A DNA stretch of 64,000 nt from Pantoea vagans (GCF_001506165.1 NZ_CP011427.1:1364001-1428000), one strand, 5' to 3'; numbered from the stretch's first letter, positions 35,385-44,526 are shown. Notes: generated by a model not told the origin, from the letters alone. Program-made: numbers and translations.

Positions 35385-35795
35385 ATGTTCTATCCGATTG
35401 CGATTGAAGCGGGTGATGAAAACACGGCGTATGGTGTAACGGTGCCCGATTTGCCAGGTTGTTTTTCCGCAGGTGACACGCTGGAAGAAGCGGTGAAAAA
35501 TGCGAAAGAGGCGATCATTGGTCATCTGGAACTGATGGTTGAGTTAGAGCAAGATATCCCAGCAGTGTCAGAATTAAAAAGCGTGATGAAAGATCCGGCT
35601 TTTTCCGGCTATGTTTGGGTGTTAGTGGAAGTCGATGTGACGCGCATTCTCGGTGGTTCGGAGAAAATTAATGTGACGTTACCGAAGTTGCTGATTGATC
35701 GTATCGACCGCTGTGTTGCTACTCATCCCGAGTTTAAAACTCGCTCAGGTTTTCTCGCTCAGGTCGCACTGGAGCGCATTGCAAAAACCCGCTGA
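35385..35795 (+). CDS. hicB: HicB antitoxin with ribbon-helix-helix domain
   Basis: 136-residue antitoxin. The N-terminal partial RNase H-like HicB domain (YGVTVPDLPGCFSAGDTLEEA followed by AKEAI) binds HicA. The C-terminal INVTLPKLLIDRIDR with TRSGFLAQVALERI is a ribbon-helix-helix DNA-binding domain that would autorepress the operon. GAGAGG precedes the ATG. Paired with hicA, it forms a type II toxin-antitoxin module; it could stabilise the surrounding accessory DNA. Confidence 0.9.
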   Translation: MFYPIAIEAGDENTAYGVTVPDLPGCFSAGDTLEEAVKNAKEAIIGHLELMVELEQDIPAVSELKSVMKDPAFSGYVWVLVEVDVTRILGGSEKINVTLPKLLIDRIDRCVATHPEFKTRSGFLAQVALERIAKTR

Positions 35796-35852
35796 TTAGG
35801 GCCTCGTACGATATTTTCTTTAGGCCGCCCCTACAGACCACGATGACCTCAT

Positions 35853-35876
35853 GTAGGGGCGCCATTGATGGCGACC
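35853..35876. repeat. GTAGGGG-type REP unit with partial facing copy
   Basis: A forward unit with arms around CATTGATG and the GTAG head at 35853. A truncated reversed unit (GGCCGCCCCTAC, 35823-35834) lies 19 bp before it. Together they occupy the gap between hicB and the convergent glycosyltransferase gene. Confidence 0.7.
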
Positions 35877-35883
35877 GCGTCCC

Positions 35884-36711
35884 TTATTTTACGCCCAACT
35901 CCCACCATAACTTGTCCAGCGCGTAGTAGCGATCGCGCTCGCTTTCGGGCTGGTTCAGGTCACGCTTCCAGGGTTTGGCCAAAATGAAATGCAGGTTTTT
36001 CACTTCATCCTCACGCCACATCGCGCTGTGCTGGAACGGCAACGTTTTCAGCGCATTATAGATATAGGGCAATGGCAGCCAACGGTTCTCAAAGACCTCG
36101 TTCAACAAATCCTGCTCTGAAAACGGATAACGGCGCAAATCGTCTATTGCCGCGACTTTCTGCTGCAGCCACGCGAACACGCCCTGATCCGGTTTAAGCA
36201 CCAGAAAACCGCCGTTGAGATACCGATCCAGCGTTGCAGGTGCCGCTTCACCACGATCTTGCCAGGTGTAATGGCAATTATCGGGCTGCCAACTGGCGGG
36301 ATAGCTGGCGATCTGATTGGGATTGCAGCGGCAAGCGTGACAGGCCGCCAGAGCGTTATCACCCAAATCCAGGGTAAAGAGTTCGTCCATATTGCGCAGC
36401 ACCAGCATGTCGGCATCCAAAAACACTACCCGATCGCAGCCGGTGAGTTCCCAGGCACGCAGCTTGCTCCACACTTCACCGAATTGCGCCGAAGCATAAT
36501 GCTGTTCCAGTTCTGAGTCAGGCATTAAAGGCTCAACCGGATGAATCACACAGCCTAACGCTTGCAAGTCTTCGCGGGTGGCAACATCAATCGCGTCGGT
36601 GACCATCACAATCAGTGGCCACTGCGTTTCGCTGCGCTTTAGTGAACGATGAAGCGCTTTCACGCCAATAAAGTAGTCTGGCTGCGTCAGCAGCGTTACC
36701 CAGGCAAACAT
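35884..36711 (-). CDS. GT8-family glycosyltransferase
   Basis: Glycosyltransferase of 275 residues with the GT-A fold of family 8 (galactinol synthase/glycogenin/LPS glucosyl- or galactosyltransferase relatives). The N-terminal MFAWVTLLTQPDYFIG and GVKALHRSLK bind the nucleotide sugar; the metal-binding DxD is FLDADML (DAD 99-101); LNGGFLVLKPD and FSEQDLLNEVF are family signatures. It has no membrane segment. ATG 36711 has GGGGAGAG upstream. It stands alone, flanked by repeats; acceptor and sugar are unknown. Confidence 0.85.
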   Translation of the reverse strand: MFAWVTLLTQPDYFIGVKALHRSLKRSETQWPLIVMVTDAIDVATREDLQALGCVIHPVEPLMPDSELEQHYASAQFGEVWSKLRAWELTGCDRVVFLDADMLVLRNMDELFTLDLGDNALAACHACRCNPNQIASYPASWQPDNCHYTWQDRGEAAPATLDRYLNGGFLVLKPDQGVFAWLQQKVAAIDDLRRYPFSEQDLLNEVFENRWLPLPYIYNALKTLPFQHSAMWREDEVKNLHFILAKPWKRDLNQPESERDRYYALDKLWWELGVK

Positions 36712-36730
36712 AATTTCTCTCCCCGTACCC

Positions 36731-36843
36731 TTCATACTTCAAATTGCAGGTGCGTTGGCTGCGTGCATTCACCTCAGTCACTTACTTCAGTAAGCTCCTG
36801 AGGATTCATGCACTTGCCGCCTTCCTGAAATTCGAATTATTTT
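36731..36843. repeat. ERIC element (standard length)
   Basis: An uninterrupted ERIC of about 113-125 bp. TTCATACTTCAAATTGCAGG and GTGCGTTGGCTGCG form the left arm, CTTACTTCAGTAAG the centre, and CTTGCCGCCTTCCTG the right arm. It fills the space between the glycosyltransferase and the FAD oxidase. Compared with it, the copy at 1488 shows a clean insertion. Confidence 0.85.
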
Positions 36844-36855
36844 GGCTATCAACAT

Positions 36856-38238
36856 TTAATCAAACAAAGCCGTGACATAGTCATTGCTGAAACGGTGCTG
36901 TGGATCGAGCCGATCGCGCACTGCACGGAAAGCATCCCACTGTGGGTAGATCGCCCGCCAGCTGTAACGCTGTGGATCGTAGTATTTGCCCCAGTGTGGA
37001 CGTCCACCTTCCGCCGCCAGCAGTTTTTCCACTTCCGTCAGAAAATGCAGGCCATCTTGTGACAGTGAACCGTCATCTGCGTAATAGACCACAAAGCCAA
37101 AGAAGCAGGTCGGCTGCGCATAGGCAGGGCTGAGCCAGGCGTCAGACGCGCCGGTACAACGCAGAATGATGGGATAATGCATATGCGGATGATTCTTTGC
37201 GTACCAGGCTTTAATTTTGCTGATGATTGCGGGTGTTCTTTCCAGTGGGACACCGATCTCCACGTTGATTTGCGGCACCGCGATACCACGACAAAACAGC
37301 TGGTAGATATCGCCGCTCACATCGGTGAAGTCACGGAAGCGGGTAACAGTACGAAACTGCTTACCGCCTTTACCCTCGATTTGCGTGTCACGGTGCATCT
37401 GCGCCAGCGTTTGATCGATAGTGTCGTTGAGGCTGCTGTCGGTCTCATCACCGTGTTCAATCACCTCACGCTGATTGGCATACCATGTCTCCGCGTTCTG
37501 AGGACTTGCCGGATTCGCGTTCCACACGTGCATCAGGTTGTCATCCACAAACCACCAGGCTTTGCTCAATTCATACTGTTGATTCCAGTGCAGCAAATCC
37601 TGCTCCAGCGAATCAGCGGAAGTGGCGAATTTGTGACAGGTAAACAGACTAAACGGGCGGGTACGCAGCGTGATCGCAGTCACCAGACCCAATGCACCCA
37701 GCGAAGTTTGTGCGGCGGAGAAATCGTCATCCTCCCGATGAAATACGCGTAGGCTGCCGTCGGCCAACACCATGCGGATAGCGAGCGCTTCATCCGCCAG
37801 TGAGCTTTGCCCCAGTCCCTGGCCGTGCGTACCCGTGGCCATGGCACCGGCCAGCGTTTGCACTGCGATGACGCCGGGGGAGGAAGCCAGCATGCGATCC
37901 ATTGCGGTCAGCGTGTCATAAACCGCTTGTAGAGGCGTGCCCGCGGCAAAGGTCACGCTTTCAGCATCCTGCGCCAGCAGGCCACTAAAATGGCTGAGAT
38001 CGATCAACACATCGTCAGGATTAACACACAGCATGCGACCCGGAGACAAACGGCTGCCCGTGACGCGCACTTTGCCTTTTGTACTCTGCATCAATTGCTG
38101 CAGTTCAGCTTCATTTTGCGGCTGAAAAACCTGGCTGCGCTGCCCCACCACGGTGTTCTGCGCCCAGTTCCACAGTTTGCTGTCACGCTCGGTGTTTTGC
38201 GTGTTGCGAAGGGGGTAAAGGAGGGGATCTTTGTTCAC
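36856..38238 (-). CDS. FAD-linked oxidase, aldonolactone-oxidase-like
   Basis: Flavoprotein of 460 residues with an N-terminal PCMH/FAD_binding_4 domain (FQPQNEAELQQLMQS, VRVTGSRLSPG, LAGAMATGTHGQGLG) and a C-terminal ALO-type domain ending with HWGKYYDPQ. It resembles D-arabinono-1,4-lactone/L-gulono-lactone oxidases and sugar-alcohol oxidases, so a sugar lactone or polyol is a plausible substrate. The start is GTG at 38238 with AAGGA eight bases upstream. The TetR gene lies 74 bp upstream on the same strand and may control it. Confidence 0.82.
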   Translation of the reverse strand: MNKDPLLYPLRNTQNTERDSKLWNWAQNTVVGQRSQVFQPQNEAELQQLMQSTKGKVRVTGSRLSPGRMLCVNPDDVLIDLSHFSGLLAQDAESVTFAAGTPLQAVYDTLTAMDRMLASSPGVIAVQTLAGAMATGTHGQGLGQSSLADEALAIRMVLADGSLRVFHREDDDFSAAQTSLGALGLVTAITLRTRPFSLFTCHKFATSADSLEQDLLHWNQQYELSKAWWFVDDNLMHVWNANPASPQNAETWYANQREVIEHGDETDSSLNDTIDQTLAQMHRDTQIEGKGGKQFRTVTRFRDFTDVSGDIYQLFCRGIAVPQINVEIGVPLERTPAIISKIKAWYAKNHPHMHYPIILRCTGASDAWLSPAYAQPTCFFGFVVYYADDGSLSQDGLHFLTEVEKLLAAEGGRPHWGKYYDPQRYSWRAIYPQWDAFRAVRDRLDPQHRFSNDYVTALFD

Positions 38239-38312
38239 TACGGCGTTCCTTAGACTGAGGTCTGTGACGGTCCCAAGGCTTTAAGCGTAGACCATCACAG
38301 CACTGCCCATGT

Positions 38313-38954
38313 CTAAGGCGCTTTGCGGATGTAGCGCATGGTGGCTGTGACAGCCAGTTGGCGGTTACGGCGGATGCTGTCCTCTTCCGTGTCTTCTGGC
38401 GTAAACAGGAAATGGAAGGTGTAACGGTTGGCCACATGGTGCACACAAATACTGCTGAGTAAGCGGTGCACGTCAACCGTGTTGAGGCCATCGATAAAGA
38501 TGCCTTGCTGCTGCCCGCGTGTCAGGATGTCATCCAGCAGATCGAGGGTACTTTTGTTCAGCGCTTTAATGCGTTCTGAGTGCACAATGTAGCGGCCGCG
38601 CAACAGGTTCTCGGTACACACCAGGCGCATAAAGTCTTGATGCGTAGCATGATAATCAAAGCTGGCTTCCACCAGTTTTATCATCGCCTGTTCAGGTTCC
38701 ATTTTGGCAAGATTCAGCCCTGTTTCATGCTCGCGGATCGCCTGGTAAACCTGCTCCAGAACTTCGATGTACAACTTCTCTTTATTAACGAAGTGATAAA
38801 CCACCATACGTTTGGTGGTTTGTGCGAGCTCAGCGATCTGCTCAAGACGTGCGCCCTGCATGCCAAACTCGGCAAATGTCTTTAAGGCACCCGCTAAGAT
38901 GCGTTTTTTTAGCCCTTCAGGGTCATTTTTACGTTTAGGGGTGGTGTCCGACAT
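38313..38954 (-). CDS. TetR-family transcriptional regulator
   Basis: TetR regulator of 213 residues. The N-terminal helix-turn-helix runs through ALKTFAEFGMQGARLEQIAELAQTTKRMVVYHFVNKEKLY-like segments (roughly residues 20-60), followed by an all-helical ligand domain. ATG 38954 gives the family N-terminus; an earlier ATG at 38978 adds hydrophobic residues and is not used. It is divergent from the methionine-type ABC operon and collinear with the FAD oxidase, so either or both may be targets. Confidence 0.85.
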   Translation of the reverse strand: MSDTTPKRKNDPEGLKKRILAGALKTFAEFGMQGARLEQIAELAQTTKRMVVYHFVNKEKLYIEVLEQVYQAIREHETGLNLAKMEPEQAMIKLVEASFDYHATHQDFMRLVCTENLLRGRYIVHSERIKALNKSTLDLLDDILTRGQQQGIFIDGLNTVDVHRLLSSICVHHVANRYTFHFLFTPEDTEEDSIRRNRQLAVTATMRYIRKAP

Positions 38955-39167
38955 AGCGCTCAATATCAATCCAATCAAAACATCATGGTATCACAGCCAG
39001 ATTGTCGCTTGTGGCGATGCGAGCGGCTGCGTGTCTTTATTCATTTAAGGAATAGCTTTTCCAGATAAATCATAATGCAGGAATAAGCATCTGCGTATAC
39101 TGCGGCTAACTGTTCATCACGACAGTGTACTTTGACGACCGCAATGATAACTATCAGGAAATACTTT

Positions 39168-39995
39168 ATGCACACACGCCTGGCTTCTGCCAAAAATAAA
39201 TTCTTGTTATCCGCTGGCGCTTTCCTGCTGGCCAGCACGGTTTTAGCGCCACTCTCGCTGGCCCACGCCGCAGATAAAACCTCAGTAAAAGTCGGCATCA
39301 TGAGTGGTGAAGATGAGGACGTCTGGCGCGAAGTGATTAAACAAGCTGCCGCCAAAGGATTGACGGTGAAAACGGTGGTGTTCAACGACTACAACCAGCC
39401 GAATGAAGCCCTGCAAAATGGTGAGGTGGACGCGAATGCCTTCCAGCATCAGCCGTTCTTAAACAATCAGATCAAGGTTAATCATTACGACATCGTGCGC
39501 GTGGGAGACACCGCCGTGTGGCCGATTGGCCTTTATTCGAAAAAAGTGAAAAGTGCGGCGGAACTCAAAGATGGTGCGGTGATTGGCGTACCGAATGATC
39601 CCTCAAACGAAGCGCGTGGGCTGGTGCTGTTGCAACAGCAAGGTTTGATTAAGCTGAAACCGGGGGTCGGTATTGCCGCGACCACCGCCGATATCACCGC
39701 CAACCCCCACCATCTGCAAATCAAAGAACTGGATTCCGGCATCATCGGTCGTTCGGTTCCCGATCTGGATGCTGCGGTGGTGAACACGGATTGGGCGCTG
39801 AAAAGTGGCCTGACGGCTGGCGATCGCATCGCGCAGGAGCCGGTGAAAGACAACCCATACAATAACTTTATCGCGGTGAAGAAAGAGAATGTCTCTGCAC
39901 CGTGGGTGAAAACGTTGGTGTCTTCTTATCAGAATGACGCCGTGAAATCCGTGTTTAACAAGGTTTACAAGGGCACGGGCGAAACGGCCTGGTAA
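39168..39995 (+). CDS. MetQ/NlpA-family ABC substrate-binding protein
   Basis: Methionine-type (NlpA/MetQ) binding protein, 275 residues. The signal peptide ends at SLAHA near residue 34. There is no lipobox cysteine, so it appears to be a soluble periplasmic protein rather than a lipoprotein. Family marks are KVGIMSGEDEDVW, VVFNDYNQPNEAL, DANAFQHQPFL and VPNDPSNEARGLVLLQ. The ATG follows CAGGA with eight-base spacing. It is the first gene of the SBP-ATPase-permease set. The ligand may be a methionine relative or another S-containing amino acid, given the M20 and monooxygenase genes that follow. Confidence 0.88.
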   Translation: MHTRLASAKNKFLLSAGAFLLASTVLAPLSLAHAADKTSVKVGIMSGEDEDVWREVIKQAAAKGLTVKTVVFNDYNQPNEALQNGEVDANAFQHQPFLNNQIKVNHYDIVRVGDTAVWPIGLYSKKVKSAAELKDGAVIGVPNDPSNEARGLVLLQQQGLIKLKPGVGIAATTADITANPHHLQIKELDSGIIGRSVPDLDAAVVNTDWALKSGLTAGDRIAQEPVKDNPYNNFIAVKKENVSAPWVKTLVSSYQNDAVKSVFNKVYKGTGETAW

Positions 39996-40004
39996 GGAAA
40001 GAGC

Positions 40005-41132
40005 ATGACGATATTCTCAGGGGCCGAAACGCCTTTCCACGCCGTGGCGCGTGGCGTGGTGGAAAATGCGCAAGACCGTGAAAGCGCTACGCGAGACGAC
40101 GTTAGTGTGGTGCGTTTACAGGGCGTTTCCCGCCGGTTTGGGCAAACCCAGGCGCTGCGTGACGTCTCGCTGACAGTACAAAAAGGCGAAATTCTGGGCT
40201 TGATTGGCCGCAGCGGCGCGGGCAAATCCACGCTGATTCGTTGTCTGAATGGGCTGGAGCAACCTGATGAAGGCGTCATCGAAATTGAAGGCCGGAACAT
40301 TACCGGCCTGTCGGAAAAACAGCTGCAAACTGTGCGCAGCCGCGTGGGCATGGTGTTCCAGCACTTCAATCTGTTGTCAGCGAAAACCGTAGCGCAAAAC
40401 GTGGCGTTGCCGTTGAAGATTGCCGGTCTGGATAAAGTGCAACGTCATCGGCGCGTGGCTGAATTGCTCGAACTGGTGGGATTGACGGATAAGGCGCAAC
40501 ACTACCCGGCGGCGCTGTCAGGGGGACAGAAACAGCGTGTCGGCATTGCCCGTGCACTGGCGGCCAGTCCGGCACTGTTGCTGTGCGATGAAGCGACCTC
40601 GGCGCTTGATCCAGAAACCACCCGTTCGATTCTGGCCTTGCTGAAGTCGCTGAATCAAAAACTCGGCATCACCATTCTGCTTATCACCCATGAGATGGAA
40701 GTGATCAAATCGGTGGCGCATCGTGTCGCGGTGATTAATGCCGGTGAGATCGTCGAACAAGGCCCGGTGTGGCAGGTGTTTGCCCATCCGCAGTCAGATC
40801 TCACCCGTTCCTTGCTGCGTGGCTTGCTACCACAGCTGCCGGAGGCGCTTGCCGCGCGTATCAGCGCGCAAAAACAGGGGGAGGCTATCTATAGCGTGCA
40901 TTATGCCGGTGAAGATGCGCAGGGCGATCTGCTGACCCGCTTTGCCACCGCGCTACCTGGCAAATTCCGTCTGTTACAGGGTGGCATCGACCATATTCAG
41001 CACTATGCCGTGGTGCGCTTCTTTATTGCGTTTCCGGCGAGCAACACGGCCGATGAACAACAGATTCTTAGCTGGCTGCATACGCAGCAGGCACAAGTGG
41101 AGTTAGTGGGCTATGTCGCCAGTGATGATTGA
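40005..41132 (+). CDS. MetN-like ABC ATPase with C-terminal NIL domain
   Basis: ATPase of 375 residues. Walker A is GRSGAGKS (68-75), Q-loop QHFNLLSAKT, signature LSGGQKQRV, Walker B LLLCDEATSALD, H-loop ITHEME. The C-terminal ~85 residues match the NIL ligand-sensing domain of MetN, by which imported substrate inhibits transport. An N-terminal extension of about 35 residues beyond MetN has no recognised function. Ten bases separate it from the binding-protein stop, and it overlaps the permease start by 20 bases. Confidence 0.9.
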   Translation: MTIFSGAETPFHAVARGVVENAQDRESATRDDVSVVRLQGVSRRFGQTQALRDVSLTVQKGEILGLIGRSGAGKSTLIRCLNGLEQPDEGVIEIEGRNITGLSEKQLQTVRSRVGMVFQHFNLLSAKTVAQNVALPLKIAGLDKVQRHRRVAELLELVGLTDKAQHYPAALSGGQKQRVGIARALAASPALLLCDEATSALDPETTRSILALLKSLNQKLGITILLITHEMEVIKSVAHRVAVINAGEIVEQGPVWQVFAHPQSDLTRSLLRGLLPQLPEALAARISAQKQGEAIYSVHYAGEDAQGDLLTRFATALPGKFRLLQGGIDHIQHYAVVRFFIAFPASNTADEQQILSWLHTQQAQVELVGYVASDD

Positions 41133-41769
41133 TTTACTGCTCAATGCGTTGGGCGAAACGGTATTGATGACGGCCATTTCCGGGCTGTTCTCGCTGGTGG
41201 CCGGTCTGCCGTTAGGGTTGATTCTTGTAATGACCAGTGTGGGCGGGATTGCGGAGCATCGAGGCATCAACCGCGTGCTGGGGCTGATCATCAATGGCTT
41301 CCGTTCCCTACCGTTTATTATTCTGCTGGTGGCACTGATTCCGTTTACCCGGTTTTTGGTGGGCACTTCACTGGGCACCTGGGCGGCCATTGTGCCGTTG
41401 TCGATTACCGCAACGCCTTATTTTGCGCGCGTGGCGGAAGTATCGTTGCGTGATGTCGATCGCGGGCTGATTGATGCTGTGCGCGCCATGGGGGCCAGCA
41501 AACTGCGCATTGTATGGGATGTGCTGATACCGGAAGCGCTGCCCGGCATTCTCTCTGGTTTTGTCGTGACGCTGGTGGCCTTGATTGGCGCTTCAGCGAT
41601 GGCGGGGGCGATCGGTGCAGGCGGTCTGGGCGATCTGGCGATCCGATATGGCTACCAGCGCTTTGAAACCTCAGTAATGATTGCGGTGATCGCGGTGTTG
41701 ATTGTGTTGGTGTGCGGTATTCAGTGGCTGGGCGATCGGCTGGTGCAACGTATCGACAGACGGCACTAG
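41113..41769 (+). CDS. MetI-like ABC permease
   Basis: Inner-membrane permease of 218 residues with five or six helices and the family marks ETVLMTAISGLFSLVAGLPLG, RSLPFIILLVALIPFTR, GLIDAVRAMGASKLRIV (EAA-like coupling helix) and ASAMAGAIGAGGLGDLA. The start at 41113 overlaps the ATPase gene; an ATG at 41125 is an alternative. With the two upstream genes it forms a complete MetNIQ-type importer. Confidence 0.9.
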   Translation: MSPVMIDLLLNALGETVLMTAISGLFSLVAGLPLGLILVMTSVGGIAEHRGINRVLGLIINGFRSLPFIILLVALIPFTRFLVGTSLGTWAAIVPLSITATPYFARVAEVSLRDVDRGLIDAVRAMGASKLRIVWDVLIPEALPGILSGFVVTLVALIGASAMAGAIGAGGLGDLAIRYGYQRFETSVMIAVIAVLIVLVCGIQWLGDRLVQRIDRRH

Positions 41770-41774
41770 CAGGT

Positions 41775-41869
41775 CGCGCGATAAATCGCGCCGCTACCGT
41801 CATGTGCATGGCATGCCGATGTCGGCGGCGGGCGGTTCACGTCTGTTGTAGCGGCGCAATTTATTGCGC
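41775..41869. repeat. GTAGCGGCGC-type REP pair, palindromes outermost
   Basis: A reversed unit (41775-41797, CGCGATAAATCGCG next to CCGCTAC) and a forward unit (41848-41869, GTAGCGGCGC followed by AATTTATTGCGC) face each other across 50 bp with their GTAG heads inward. The same arrangement occurs at 58358-58460. It lies between the permease and the amidohydrolase gene. Confidence 0.8.
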
Positions 41870-41991
41870 AGATAACCCGCCCCCTGGTTGTGCATTTTCC
41901 CGCAATCCTTATCACTATTTCTTTTTAAACATCAGCAGCTAACGCGCTTAGAGTGATGGCAACGTCTTGCCTTGCCTCAGGAGAATCCGTT

Positions 41992-43191
41992 ATGCCGCTG
42001 AACACACTTCAGCTCACGCTTGAAAGTCATCTCGAACAACACAGCGCCGACTATATCGCCGTGGCCCAATCAATTTTTGCCAGGCCGGAAACCGGTAACA
42101 ATGAATACTTTGCCAGTGAGCAACTGACCAACTTACTCAGCGCTCAGGGATTTGAGGTCACCCGACATGTTGCCGGCCATGAAACCGCCTTTCACGCGGT
42201 GAAGGCCAGCAGTAAACCGGGACCGACCATCGCCTTTCTCGCTGAATACGATGCGTTAATCGGTATTGGCCATGCCTGCGGTCACAACCTGATTGGCACC
42301 ACCAGCGTGGCCGCGGCGATCGCCTTGTCTCAGGTGCTGGATCAGACCGGTGGCCGCGTCGTGGTGCTGGGTACGCCAGCAGAAGAGGGCGGCTTAGCGG
42401 GGCCGGGCGGGCCCAAAGGCAACGTGAAGAAGCGTTTCGTTGAGGCCGGGTTACTGGAGGATGTGGATGCGGCGCTGATGGTGCATCCCGCTGGCAAAAC
42501 GCGTCTCACGGAAGCCACACTGGCAAACAACCATCTTTACTTCCATTTCTATGGCAAACCCTCGCATGCCGCCAGTGCGCCGCATGAAGGGATCAACGCG
42601 CTGGATGCACTGGTGCTGCTCTATAACGGCATCAGCGTCCTGCGCCAGCAACTGCCCGATGGTGTGCGTGTGCACGGCATTATCACCGATGGCGGCCAGG
42701 CCCCCAATGTGATCCCAGAATACGCGGCAGCGCACTACTACATCCGTGCCGATAGCCGTGAGCAGGTGGAAGCAATTGAGCCACGCCTGCGCGCGATTGC
42801 AGAAGGCGTGGCGCTGGCCACCGGAACACGTGTGGAGATTGATCATCAAATTGGTCCACGTGATTTCAAACGCAATCCAGCGCTGGATGCGCTGCTGCTG
42901 GAAGCGTTGCGTGCAGCCGGTGAAGAGGTAGATCTGTCGCCACAACGCAATAAAGTCTCGACCGATGCCGGGGATATCAGCCACGCGGTGCCGACTGCGC
43001 ACCCTTGGCTAAAGATCGGCCCCGACGATCTGATTTTCCATACCGTGCCGTTCCGGGAAGCGGCCAATTCTGAACGCGGTTATCAGGCATTGCTGATCGG
43101 TGCGCGCACGCTGGCCCGCACCGGATTACGTCTGCTTATTGATGCCGATACGCTTCACGCCGTTAAAGCCGATTTTGTGCGCCAGGCCTAA
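41992..43191 (+). CDS. M20-family amidohydrolase/deacylase
   Basis: Metallo-aminoacylase of the M20D family, 399 residues. The di-metal site is seen in AEYDALIGIGHACGHN, GTPAEEGG (catalytic Glu pair) and a later histidine in ALMVHPAG, with the dimerisation (lid) domain in FHFYGKPSHAA. Members remove N-acyl or N-acetyl groups from amino acids or hydrolyse small amides. The start at 41992 has AGGAGA eight bases upstream; an earlier in-frame ATG at 41953 lacks a site. It sits between the methionine-type importer and a DszA-family monooxygenase, 11 bp before the latter. Confidence 0.88.
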   Translation: MPLNTLQLTLESHLEQHSADYIAVAQSIFARPETGNNEYFASEQLTNLLSAQGFEVTRHVAGHETAFHAVKASSKPGPTIAFLAEYDALIGIGHACGHNLIGTTSVAAAIALSQVLDQTGGRVVVLGTPAEEGGLAGPGGPKGNVKKRFVEAGLLEDVDAALMVHPAGKTRLTEATLANNHLYFHFYGKPSHAASAPHEGINALDALVLLYNGISVLRQQLPDGVRVHGIITDGGQAPNVIPEYAAAHYYIRADSREQVEAIEPRLRAIAEGVALATGTRVEIDHQIGPRDFKRNPALDALLLEALRAAGEEVDLSPQRNKVSTDAGDISHAVPTAHPWLKIGPDDLIFHTVPFREAANSERGYQALLIGARTLARTGLRLLIDADTLHAVKADFVRQA

Positions 43192-43202
43192 AGGGGATCG
43201 TT

Positions 43203-44507
43203 ATGTCACAAACTCATCGTAGAAAATTGAAAACTTTAGTCGGTGCCAGCAGCGTGATTTCAGCGGGCAATGACATCCAGCCGGGCGTGGGGATCGCGCG
43301 CGCCATCGAGCTGGCGAAAATCGCCGAGCGCGAGAAAATTACCGGGCTGTTCACCGCAGATTTGTTGCAGGCCGATCCGGTGGGCTTAGCTGGCACCACC
43401 GGCACCCAGGACCCATTGATTGCCCTGGCCGCGTTAAGCCAGGTGACATCGCAGATTGGCTTGATTGCCACCGTCAGCACCAGCTGGTTGCATCCCTATC
43501 ATTTAGCGCGTCAGGTTGGCACCCTGGACCATATCAGCGGCGGCCGTGCGGGATGGAACGCTGTGACCTCATCAGTCGGTGAAGAGAACTTCGGTGAAAG
43601 CCAGCTGCCGCCTCCGCAGGAGCGCTATGCGCGCGCCACCGAGTTTATTGAAGTGATGAATGCCCTGTATGACGCCAACGAACGTGCAGCGGTGCAGCGC
43701 ACGGCCAGCGGTGGTATCCGCCTCGATCACCAAAAGCTGCATCCCATTCACTATCGGGGCGACTTCTTCCAGGTGGCCGGTCCACTCAATGTGCCGCCAC
43801 CGCCGCAGCGACGTCCTGTGCAGTTTCAGGCCGGGCAATCCGAGGCGGGGGTGACGCTGGGCGCACGCTATGCTGAGGTGATTTACACTTCGCAGCCTAC
43901 CTTCGAGGCGGCACAGCAATTTGTCGCGGATGTTCAGCAGCGTGCACGTCGTTTTGGCCGCGAACAGAATCCCCCTCTGATCATGAACTCATTTCACGCC
44001 ATCATTGGCGACAGTGAGGCGGATGTGGCGCGTCGGTTACGGGATAAACACGAGAAAATTAACTACGAGCAGGGCAGGCTGCGCGTAGCGGATATGCTGG
44101 GCGGGGAAGTCGATCTGCGTGAAGTGCCGCTGGACCAACCGTTACCCGGCACGTTAATTCCGCAGTTGGAACAGGTACATCGGCGCCAGGGACGTGCCGC
44201 CATCTTCCGGCAGTATGCACTGGAAGGTTTGACATTGCGTGAGTTGATCATCAAAGCCGAAGAGACCGGGCACTGGTTTGTTGCCGGTACGCCGGAACAG
44301 CTTGTCGATGCCATTGAACAGCGCTACCACGCGGGCGTATTAGATGTGATCTCATTGCACGGCTTGGGTAATCCCGATCAGCAAGATTTACTACTGAATG
44401 GCTTGCTGCCCGAACTGCGCCGCCGCAATTTGCTGGATACCGACTATCAAGGTAATGACTTCCGCAGCAGCCTGGAGCTGGCTCCGCTACCTAAAGTCAC
44501 CGACTAA
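43203..44507 (+). CDS. FMN-dependent monooxygenase, NtaA/SnaA/DszA family (second paralogue)
   Basis: Luciferase-like monooxygenase of 434 residues with ATVSTSWLHPYHLARQVGTLD, SGGRAGWNAVTS and RRPVQFQAGQSEAG. It belongs to the same family as the protein at 29093 but is clearly diverged, so the two probably act on different substrates. AAGGGG precedes the ATG. The operon SBP-ATPase-permease-M20-monooxygenase ends at a strong terminator immediately downstream. A deacylase paired with such a monooxygenase is known from the Bacillus subtilis yxe operon for S-(2-succino)cysteine breakdown; a similar thioether is the best guess here. Confidence 0.88.
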   Translation: MSQTHRRKLKTLVGASSVISAGNDIQPGVGIARAIELAKIAEREKITGLFTADLLQADPVGLAGTTGTQDPLIALAALSQVTSQIGLIATVSTSWLHPYHLARQVGTLDHISGGRAGWNAVTSSVGEENFGESQLPPPQERYARATEFIEVMNALYDANERAAVQRTASGGIRLDHQKLHPIHYRGDFFQVAGPLNVPPPPQRRPVQFQAGQSEAGVTLGARYAEVIYTSQPTFEAAQQFVADVQQRARRFGREQNPPLIMNSFHAIIGDSEADVARRLRDKHEKINYEQGRLRVADMLGGEVDLREVPLDQPLPGTLIPQLEQVHRRQGRAAIFRQYALEGLTLRELIIKAEETGHWFVAGTPEQLVDAIEQRYHAGVLDVISLHGLGNPDQQDLLLNGLLPELRRRNLLDTDYQGNDFRSSLELAPLPKVTD

Positions 44508-44526
44508 CATCGCTTGCTTTAAGAAG

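Noticed and set aside
39045..39167. S-adenosylmethionine riboswitch or MetJ box before the MetQ-type gene
   Set aside because: No tandem AGACGTCT-like boxes and no riboswitch core were seen in the short leader.
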